Source: CAZNPL01 sp964574815 (GTDB lineage: Bacteria > Planctomycetota > Phycisphaerae > UBA1845). Taken from it: a stretch of 64,000 bases of DNA. The notes below the pieces were generated by a model, which saw only the letters and a program-made list of their open reading frames with translations, searched no databases and was not told the origin of the DNA. Below are positions 57,705 to 64,000 of this stretch, piece by piece. Location of the stretch: the NCBI GenBank assembly GCA_964574815.1, contig CAZNPL010000037.1, positions 1 through 64,000 of the forward strand, written 5' to 3'. Positions within the stretch are counted from its first letter, which is position 1. The number at the start of each line of letters is the position of its first letter. A program made the position numbers and the translations under genes.

Positions 57705-59381
57705 ATGAGGAAGCTACAGGGGTGGGCGGTGCTCCGTTCTTCGCACGCGTTATCGGGCGTGTGTGCGCTTTTCCTGGGGGCGGCGCCAGTCATTGCGCAA
57801 TTCTGTCCGGACACCGGAACCATTTTGAGTACCAGCGACGCCGCAGAAGGCGACGCACCTTTCGCGGTGCGGTGCTGCGACCTCAATACCGACGGGTTTC
57901 CCGACTTGGTCACGGCCAACGACGCCAGCGATACCGTGTCGGTTCTGCTGAACAACGGCGACGGCACCTATGCTCCTAAGGTACAGTGGCCCGTGGACGA
58001 CGACGGGGGAGTGGTTTCCGAGCCCGTGGACGTCGTCTGTTGCGACCTCGACGGGGACGACCTGATCGACCTGGTGAGCGTCAATCACACCTCGGACGAT
58101 GTATCGGTGCTCCTCAATACCGGCAACACCCAGTTTGCGGCGGCGGTCAAGTACCCCGTCGGCGAGGCCCCTTTCGGAATCGAATGCCTCAATCTGGACG
58201 GCGATGCCGACAAGGATCTGGTTACCAACGGCTTCACCGAGGACGCCCTCTCCGTGTTGCTGAACAACGGCGACGCAACGTTCGCGCCGCACGTTACGTA
58301 CCCAACGGGCGACGCGCCGATCGCGATGGCCTTGTGTGACATGGACGGCGACGCCGTCGCCGACGTCGTAACCGCCAATATGCTGGGTAAGGAAGTCTCG
58401 GTGCTGCGTAATAACGCGGACGGAACCTTCACCGCGATCGGATCAGCCTCGATCTGTCGAACGCCAACCGAGTGCATCAACCCCTTCGACATAGCCTGTT
58501 GCGACTTCGACGGAGCCAACGGGCCCGACGTGGTGACTTCAAACGGCATCGACGACTCCGCAGCCGTCCTGTTAAATGACGGAACAGGCCAGCTCGGCGG
58601 CGCGACCTTCTACGATGGGGTCGACGGCGCCTACGGCGTGACCTGCTGCGATCTCGACGGCAATGCTGCGCCCGATGTGATCACGGCGAACCTCTCCAGC
58701 GGATCGACAACGCCGCCCGCTCCGGATGATCTCGCCGTCTTTCTGAACGATGGAACCGGCACCCTTGGCACGCTGTCGTCGCTGCCGGTGGGCGTCGATG
58801 GATCGTCCGACCCGTCCTCCGTGGTCTGCTGCGACGTGGACGGCGACACCGACGCGGACATTGTCACGACCTTCGTTGACGGTCTGACCCTGTTCGAGAA
58901 TGATTGCCTTGCCGACTGCGGGGACGGCTCCTGCGATCCGCCTGAAGACAAATGTAACTGCCCGGAGGATTGCGGGGCGCCCGATGCAAACGAGATTCCG
59001 GACGGCACGTGCAACGATGGTGTCGATAACGACTGCGACGGAGCGATCGACTGCGACGACGCCGATTGTGATACCGACACCCTCTGCTCCGGCGGCTGCT
59101 TTACGGACGAGGACTGCGAAGACGGCACCATCTGCACCTGGGACCGCTGCATCGACCAGGCGTGCTCCTTCGAGCCAAACAAGTACGGCGATGTCGATCA
59201 CAACGGCGTGTTGAACCTCTTCGATATCTTCTGCATCCTCGATGGCATCGCCGGCGATTTCAGCACGTGCGCGTTCGAGGACGTGGATATCGAACCGTGC
59301 GCGGGCAACGACACGCTGAATATCTTCGATATTTTCGCCGTCCTGGACGCCATTGGCGGCATCGATCCCTGCTGCAGCTGA
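57705..59381 (+). CDS. Secreted FG-GAP/VCBS-repeat protein with dockerin-like tail
   Basis: About 558 residues from ATG 57705 (GGAG seven to eight bases upstream). A signal peptide (HALSGVCALFLGAAPVIAQ) is followed by about seven FG-GAP/VCBS blades with calcium loops (CDLNTDGFPDLVTANDASD; CDLDGDDLIDLVSVNHTSD) forming a beta propeller, each with an unusual double Cys (RCCDLN, VCCDLD) at its start. Then come Cys-rich segments (CGDGSCDPPEDKCNCPEDC; CNDGVDNDCDGAIDCDDADC) and a dockerin-like pair of EF-hands (DVDHNGVLNLFDIFCILDGI; NDTLNIFDIFAVLDAIGG). It is likely surface-attached. The pseudogene at 56473 is a relic of a close relative. Confidence 0.88.
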   Translation: MRKLQGWAVLRSSHALSGVCALFLGAAPVIAQFCPDTGTILSTSDAAEGDAPFAVRCCDLNTDGFPDLVTANDASDTVSVLLNNGDGTYAPKVQWPVDDDGGVVSEPVDVVCCDLDGDDLIDLVSVNHTSDDVSVLLNTGNTQFAAAVKYPVGEAPFGIECLNLDGDADKDLVTNGFTEDALSVLLNNGDATFAPHVTYPTGDAPIAMALCDMDGDAVADVVTANMLGKEVSVLRNNADGTFTAIGSASICRTPTECINPFDIACCDFDGANGPDVVTSNGIDDSAAVLLNDGTGQLGGATFYDGVDGAYGVTCCDLDGNAAPDVITANLSSGSTTPPAPDDLAVFLNDGTGTLGTLSSLPVGVDGSSDPSSVVCCDVDGDTDADIVTTFVDGLTLFENDCLADCGDGSCDPPEDKCNCPEDCGAPDANEIPDGTCNDGVDNDCDGAIDCDDADCDTDTLCSGGCFTDEDCEDGTICTWDRCIDQACSFEPNKYGDVDHNGVLNLFDIFCILDGIAGDFSTCAFEDVDIEPCAGNDTLNIFDIFAVLDAIGGIDPCCS

Positions 59382-59494
59382 GCTACGACGCGCTGCCTGC
59401 AGCGGTCGAGACCAAAAACGGGTAAGGGCCGTCCTCTTTCTGCGTCGCTCGGGGCCAGGCTGCCCACGGCGTCCGAATATGCATGCGCGCGAAA

Positions 59495-59558
59495 ATAAAC
59501 CGGGCTTTATCGCGGCTCTTCGACCACGTCGCGAAACCACCCTCAAAACCTGTATAAT
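59495..59558 (+). promoter_or_regulatory. Operator-like site A3 and -10 hexamer before the next exoprotein
   Basis: ATAAA-CCGGGC-TTTAT (59495-59510) matches the shared motif; a perfect TATAAT stands at 59553-59558, 58 bases from the first A. No convincing -35 is present. It lies upstream of the gene at 59658, extending the motif to an exoprotein gene without a microprotein. Confidence 0.45.
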
Positions 59559-59657
59559 GGTCGGCAGCTACCCACACGCAGCGTCAGCAGCAGACTCAAA
59601 CTGACGCCGGGCGTGTAAAGGCTACCAGGCGGCCCGAGCGCAGGAGATTGACGCCCT

Positions 59658-61187
59658 ATGCGATGCAGTGTCGACAGCGAGCGGCGACCCCGTTACACGC
59701 GGCTTGCTCTCTATGCCGGCTTGCTCGCGGTGTCGTCGCTGGCTCCTCGCCCGGCCTTGGCGCAACGCGTTTTCCACGACCGACTCCTTGACGCGGAGCC
59801 AAGACCGACCGACCCCGGCGTCACGCTCCCCTTCGATCCGGGCATGCATCGCCTCGTTGACCTGCAGCAGGCCTCAACTGCACGATGGCGCCCCGATGCC
59901 CCGGCCTCGGATCTGTTTAACGGTGCTGCGTCGCCGGACGGCGAATTCTTCCGCCTGCAACTCGTCTTCAGCGGACTCGTCAACCCGCCCGGCTCGGCCG
60001 ATCCGCTTGATTTCGAGCCGTTTCGGTACGGCGATCACCCCGTCTTCGGATTCATCGAGATCGATATGGACGAGGACGTCGATACCGGCGGCGAGCTCAA
60101 CGCGCCGGAATATCGCTATCTGGGCAACGCTGTGCGTTTCGGTGGAAACGTGCTCCGAGAGGAATATCGCGAACGTGTGGCCACGGACGCATCCGCCTTT
60201 GACGAAGATTTCGAATCACCCCCGCAAGTGGAACGCCACGGCGAGGAATTTCACTTGGCTCTCCTCGGAACCCAGTTCAGTTCCTCCGGCATCGAGCTGA
60301 TCGACGGCGACGGCGACCTGCTCTTCGAACACGGCGAGACGTGGAACATTGAGGGGTTCTTCTTCCACCGAGCGCACGCCTATGAACTGTTCAGCTTCGT
60401 CGAAGGCGGCCGTAACCCGGGCGAATACAGCCCCGTCAGCCACCTCCGGTTCCAACACGACCCGGTCGATGATGTCACCCACGTGACCCTCGTTTTTCCC
60501 CTCACCAATGTCGGCGCCGGTCTGATGCATGATGAACCCCCCGAACCGACCAACCAGGATCCAACCGACCACGCGTCGATCCTCGAGGCCCTCGAGGACC
60601 TGCAGCTCAGTGCCTTCTTTCTGCCCATCCTGCCGACCGGCCTGCCCGAGGAGGCGATACTCATCAACTGGGCCGAGCGCGATCCTAAGGACCACCTCGA
60701 TCCCACCAATTGGAATCTCACGGCGATCGTCGGCACCAGCTACACGGCGGCCCATCCCGAAACGGTATTCTACGTATGGACCGACATCTTTCCCGATGTT
60801 GTCGCCGGCGACGTGGACGGATCCGGCGCGGTCGACGGCCCCGATCGACAGCTCATCGCCAGGCACATTGCGCAACATGATCATCTGGACGGGCTGGTGG
60901 ACGGCGCCGTGACCATCCTCGGTTTTGCGGACGATTTCAGCCTGTTTGACGTCAACTACGACGGCGTGGTCGATGGGCTCGACCTGACGCCTGTGGAAGC
61001 GGACGGGGACGGGGACGAGGACGGGGACGTCGATCTGCACGATTTTGGGATGCTCCAGGCATGTTTTGCCCGCGAAGATCCGGGCAGTTCCGCATGCCGG
61101 GCGTTCGATCTCGTGCCGGATTCGAACATCGATCTCGACGATGTGGCGGAGTTCAATCAGCGAATCGGTGGTCCAATGAGTGATTGA
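59658..61187 (+). CDS. Secreted protein with dockerin-like C terminus
   Basis: 509 residues; GCAGGAG lies upstream of the ATG. A signal peptide (LYAGLLAVSSLAPRPALAQ) precedes a beta-rich domain of about 370 residues with no recognised family (FFRLQLVFSGLVNPPGSADP; FGFIEIDMDEDVDTGGELNA). Two EF-hand clusters follow (GDVDGSGAVDGPDRQLIARH; FDVNYDGVVDGLDLTPVEAD; DGDEDGDVDLHDFGMLQACF). A tandem GACGGG stretch near 61000-61030 encodes the Asp/Gly run. It probably uses the same anchoring system as its neighbours. Downstream is a pseudopilin-like gene on the same strand. Confidence 0.75.
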   Translation: MRCSVDSERRPRYTRLALYAGLLAVSSLAPRPALAQRVFHDRLLDAEPRPTDPGVTLPFDPGMHRLVDLQQASTARWRPDAPASDLFNGAASPDGEFFRLQLVFSGLVNPPGSADPLDFEPFRYGDHPVFGFIEIDMDEDVDTGGELNAPEYRYLGNAVRFGGNVLREEYRERVATDASAFDEDFESPPQVERHGEEFHLALLGTQFSSSGIELIDGDGDLLFEHGETWNIEGFFFHRAHAYELFSFVEGGRNPGEYSPVSHLRFQHDPVDDVTHVTLVFPLTNVGAGLMHDEPPEPTNQDPTDHASILEALEDLQLSAFFLPILPTGLPEEAILINWAERDPKDHLDPTNWNLTAIVGTSYTAAHPETVFYVWTDIFPDVVAGDVDGSGAVDGPDRQLIARHIAQHDHLDGLVDGAVTILGFADDFSLFDVNYDGVVDGLDLTPVEADGDGDEDGDVDLHDFGMLQACFAREDPGSSACRAFDLVPDSNIDLDDVAEFNQRIGGPMSD

Positions 61188-61236
61188 TGCGGTTGGCCGA
61201 CACGGGACACGAACACTCAGGGCGGGGTAAAGCAAG

Positions 61237-62052
61237 GTGTCGAGACGAGTGAACGGAACAGCCACGCTCGACAGGCACACGGCCGTTCGCCGACGACGCG
61301 CCTCCGCCCTCACGTTGATCGAGCTGCTTGTGGTCGTCGGCCTGATCGCCGTTCTTCTTGCAATTCTTACGCCCGCCCTGAGCTCCGCCCGCGGCGCCGC
61401 CAAGACGCTGGTGTGCTCTTCCAGTATGAAGTCCATCGCTATGGAGTTCCGCTTTTTCGCGGATGGGACGGCCGGCGAACGCGGGGACAGTCGGCAGCTT
61501 CGCGGCAATCGATTCTGGATCAACGATTTCCAGGACAGAATGTACCGTCTTGATGAATTCTGGGACGAAGGCGAGGCTGCTACCGGCGTGCTCGAAGCGG
61601 ATAGTGAATTGATGCTCTGCCCCGCCGGTGCAGAACGACTGACCAAACGCAAGGGACTCCCCTGCGGAAGGGAGTCTGTTGTCCCCGCACAAGACGTTTC
61701 GGTCGCCGTGAACATGCGCCTGTATCGCGCCGTATTTGATATCAAGGGAAAGAAGCTGCTCGCCTCGCCGCTTGCAACTCAGTTAACCCAGCGCGTTCTC
61801 GATCATCCCTACGTGCCGCTCGTGATGGATGTCGACGGTCGCCACGCCGTGTCACAGGGCGTCGATCCCTTCTACATCGCACCGCCGCTCCCCTCGGTCG
61901 AGGATCCCTACTCGACGGGCCGATACTGGTCGCCCTCGAAGCGACACGGTGGAAGGACCGTGGTCGGCTTCGTCGGTGGACACGTCCACACCAGCCGCCA
62001 ACCACAAAACGAGCGCTGGGACTGGGCCTATCAGGCGGAGGTCGGTCGATGA
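61237..62052 (+). CDS. Prepilin-type protein (N-terminal methylation motif)
   Basis: 271 residues with a GTG start. A short basic leader precedes the type IV/pseudopilin motif: SALTLIELLVVVGLIAVLLA, cleaved before a Leu with Glu at +5. The remainder has the planctomycete pseudopilin pattern, ending with a His-rich 'H..GRTVVGFVGGHVHT' display segment. It is exported by a type II or IV pilus-like machine. ATGA overlap with the following kinase shows co-translation, an unusual pairing of a pseudopilin with a sensor. Confidence 0.85.
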   Translation: MSRRVNGTATLDRHTAVRRRRASALTLIELLVVVGLIAVLLAILTPALSSARGAAKTLVCSSSMKSIAMEFRFFADGTAGERGDSRQLRGNRFWINDFQDRMYRLDEFWDEGEAATGVLEADSELMLCPAGAERLTKRKGLPCGRESVVPAQDVSVAVNMRLYRAVFDIKGKKLLASPLATQLTQRVLDHPYVPLVMDVDGRHAVSQGVDPFYIAPPLPSVEDPYSTGRYWSPSKRHGGRTVVGFVGGHVHTSRQPQNERWDWAYQAEVGR

Positions 62053-63944
62053 GCCTTCGCAACCGCCTGAGTCTGCTCCTGGCTCTCTTCGGCGTCTACG
62101 CGGTGCTGGCCGCCGCAGTCGCCATCTTCGGGAGCCACATGCGCGTCGAGCGCGCCGCCGGGGAGTTTCAGCAGATCGCCGGCCAGACCACCCGCATCGA
62201 GGAGCTCGAACTTCATCTCACCGAACAGACGTTCCTTCTGAAGAGTCTCGCGGCGGGGCATGCAGAGGCCCTCGCACCCTACACGTCGGCGCGAAAGAAA
62301 TGGAACGTCACGTTGCAGCAGTGCGCTCGATTCGCGCCGATGCTGTCGGAGTCGGACGCATGGCGACAGCTTTATGTGTCCGCCGAAGAGTTCGAGCGTC
62401 AATCGAACGAGTTTCTCAAGTTGATGGACGAGGGCGATACGCGTGAGGCGAAACTGTTTCTGCGCAACCACGTGGAGGCCGACCTGCTGCCGGCGCTGCG
62501 CGGACGCTTGAAAACGTTGAAGTCGCGGTTGTCGGACGCGCGGAATCGATCGGCGCGGGAGCTGGCCAGCACGACATCACAGGTACTGACGCTCACCGTC
62601 GGCGTGGCGCTGCTGGCGGCCGTACTGGTTCTGGGCGGGGGCGCGCTCGTCCGACGCTGGCTCATGCGTCCGATCTCGCGTCTTCACGCGGCGGCCGCTC
62701 AGTTCCGCGAAGGCAATCTTGACTACCGAAGCCAAACGGGATCCCGGGACGAACTGGGAGAGCTCGGTGCGGCCTTGAACGAGATGGCCGGTGCCCTCGC
62801 TGCGACCGACCGGAAACACCGGACCATGTTCGCAAACCTTCGCGACGCCGTGGTTATCTGCGACCGGGAGGCCACCGTACTGGAGTACCACGACGGCGAC
62901 ACGGAAATTCTCGGCGTCGAGGAGCACGATCACGTCGGCCGCCCTTTACTCGACGTGTGGCCCGAGTGGCGCGGCGCCGTTAAAGACTGGCAGCAGGTTA
63001 TTCGTTCCGCGGTCGACGACGGCCGGCGCCTTCGCGTACACGACGTTCAACTGGTCTCCGCGACGTCGGACCGCGACGGCCGCTATGCGGACTTCGTCGT
63101 GTATCGCGTCGATTGCCTGACGAAACAGTGCGCCGCCATCGTCGTCCGCGATGCCACCGACAGGCATCAACTTCAGGAGCGCCTGCGCCATGCCGAAACG
63201 ATGGAGGCCGTAGGAACGATGGCGGGAGGCCTGGCCCACGACGTCAACAACCTGCTCAGCAGCGTTACCGGATCGCTCTCGTCGCTGGCCAACGATCTGC
63301 CCGACGCAAAACACAAGGAGCGGATCGATGTCGCGCTTCGAGGCTGCCGCAGGGCGGCCGGCCTGACCAAACGGCTGCTCAATTTCGCCCGCGGCATTCA
63401 GGGCAGCCCGCAGACCTTCTCGCCCGCGGAGGTGATCGACACCATCTTCGATTCCATGGACGCTGCGGCGATGCAAAACCTCACCGTCGAGCGAGCGCTG
63501 GATCCGACCGTGCGCGTCCACATGGATCAGGATCAGTTCGCCCAGATCGTGATGAACCTCTTCCGCAACGCACGCGACGCGTCGAGCGAAGGCGGCCGAA
63601 TCGAAGTCCGTCTGGAGCAGTCGCGTGCACGGCATCCGGGCGAGCCCGGCGCCGAACGCCCGTTCGCCGTTCTCGCCGTCAAGGATCACGGCAGCGGCAT
63701 GACGCCGGAGATCGAAAATCGTGCGTTCGAACCTTTCTTCACGACCAAAGCGAGAACCGGGGCCCGAGGCCGGGGCATGGGCCTGCCCATCGTCTACGCT
63801 GCCGCCAAGAGCGCAGGCGGCTTCGTGCGGGTTGAGAGCGAGCGCGACGTCGGCACGTGCGTATCCGTCTACCTTCCAATGTGTGGACAGCCCGAGGGCG
63901 CTCCATCGGCCGCCTCCGACGCGACGGCCCTGCCATCGTCGTAG
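62049..63944 (+). CDS. Sensor histidine kinase with HAMP and PAS domains
   Basis: 631 residues. Two membrane helices (LSLLLALFGVYAVLAAAVAIF and VLTLTVGVALLAAVLVLGGG) enclose a helical extracytoplasmic sensor of about 150 residues. HAMP follows (WLMRPISRLHAAAAQFREGN), then a PAS domain (FANLRDAVVICDREATVLEY). The dimerisation motif is GGLAHDVNNLLSSVTG and the ATPase boxes include LFRNARDASSEGGRIE, DHGSGMTPEIE and GRGMGLPIV. It overlaps the pseudopilin gene by four bases. The response regulator tail converging at the window edge is encoded on the other strand, so the pairing is uncertain. Confidence 0.93.
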   Translation: MSLRNRLSLLLALFGVYAVLAAAVAIFGSHMRVERAAGEFQQIAGQTTRIEELELHLTEQTFLLKSLAAGHAEALAPYTSARKKWNVTLQQCARFAPMLSESDAWRQLYVSAEEFERQSNEFLKLMDEGDTREAKLFLRNHVEADLLPALRGRLKTLKSRLSDARNRSARELASTTSQVLTLTVGVALLAAVLVLGGGALVRRWLMRPISRLHAAAAQFREGNLDYRSQTGSRDELGELGAALNEMAGALAATDRKHRTMFANLRDAVVICDREATVLEYHDGDTEILGVEEHDHVGRPLLDVWPEWRGAVKDWQQVIRSAVDDGRRLRVHDVQLVSATSDRDGRYADFVVYRVDCLTKQCAAIVVRDATDRHQLQERLRHAETMEAVGTMAGGLAHDVNNLLSSVTGSLSSLANDLPDAKHKERIDVALRGCRRAAGLTKRLLNFARGIQGSPQTFSPAEVIDTIFDSMDAAAMQNLTVERALDPTVRVHMDQDQFAQIVMNLFRNARDASSEGGRIEVRLEQSRARHPGEPGAERPFAVLAVKDHGSGMTPEIENRAFEPFFTTKARTGARGRGMGLPIVYAAAKSAGGFVRVESERDVGTCVSVYLPMCGQPEGAPSAASDATALPSS

Positions 63945-63948
63945 GCCG

Positions 63949-64000
63949 TCAAACCGATTCGTGCGGATCGCTCGTTGACAGCTTGTAGCCGACGCCGCGC
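63949..64000 (-). CDS. C-terminal end of an OmpR/PhoB-type response regulator (partial)
   Basis: The last 16 codons before a TGA read RGVGYKLSTSDPHESV. 'RGVGYKL' is the hallmark wing of OmpR-family winged-helix DNA-binding domains. The rest lies beyond the window. It converges on the HAMP/PAS kinase, stopping four bases from its end. Confidence 0.85.
   Translation of the reverse strand, partial: RGVGYKLSTSDPHESV

Noticed and set aside
60998..61030. GACGGG tandem repeat as a mobile or variable repeat locus
   Set aside because: It is short, in frame, and simply encodes the Asp/Gly calcium loops of the dockerin-like tail.

Overview
The window is high-GC DNA that reads like an uncultured member of the Planctomycetota, probably near Phycisphaerae. 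The case is indirect: an ECF sigma factor overlapping a Ser/Thr kinase with a TPR tail, several secreted proteins ending in dockerin-like EF-hand modules, a pseudopilin-type N-terminal methylation protein, DUF4382, PKD and FG-GAP exoproteins, and many paired sensor kinases. I saw no rRNA, tRNA, CRISPR array, transposase or integrase.

Layout. 0.2-12.6 kb is mostly minus strand. It holds a DEAD-box helicase, a 33-residue PEP-CTERM-like microprotein, a coiled-coil protein, flotillin FloA, three B12-binding-type radical SAM enzymes interleaved with a fatty acid desaturase, an A-type Fe-S-carrier-like protein, and two divergent MpsC-family (DUF2294) genes. One MpsC gene has a leader with an intrinsic terminator hairpin. 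A small basic protein and an RRM RNA-binding protein follow. 13.5-23.2 kb is a MoxR ATPase / DUF5682 / VWA / SWIM-zinc-finger operon with a convergent DUF4132 gene, resembling E. coli yehLMPQ plus yehI. A Fic protein with its own palindromic promoter region follows. 25.5-31.8 kb is a minus-strand run of exported proteins (serine hydrolase, C10 cysteine protease, large repeat protein, dockerin-like protein), divergent from the ECF sigma/kinase pair.

36-39 kb holds a pentapeptide-repeat/K+ channel fusion and a tail-to-tail scar joining a truncated HDOD gene to a hybrid histidine kinase. 39.4-51.4 kb is a complete hydrogenase-heterodisulfide reductase unit: maturation protease, HdrC, HdrB, HdrA, MvhD, MvhG, MvhA, a sensor kinase and receiver pair, then NikR and a lipoprotein with an FmdE-like motif. 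Together these predict a flavin-based bifurcating (or confurcating) H2:ferredoxin/disulfide enzyme with nickel control beside it. 51.8-62 kb is exoprotein country. The right end has a two-component kinase and the last codons of a converging OmpR-type regulator.

The most novel-looking item is at 55.9-57.6 kb. Three paralogous genes, each coding exactly 30 residues, all have an identically spaced promoter (a GATAAA-N6-TTGATT operator placed the same distance from -35 and -10 hexamers) and strong ribosome sites; the first two also have related rho-independent terminators. Two perfect or near-perfect extra operator copies lie upstream of units 1 and 2, and another lies before the next exoprotein gene. 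A decayed dockerin fragment between units 1 and 2 suggests that the cassette and its exoprotein neighbour have been duplicated. I know of no described family matching these peptides.
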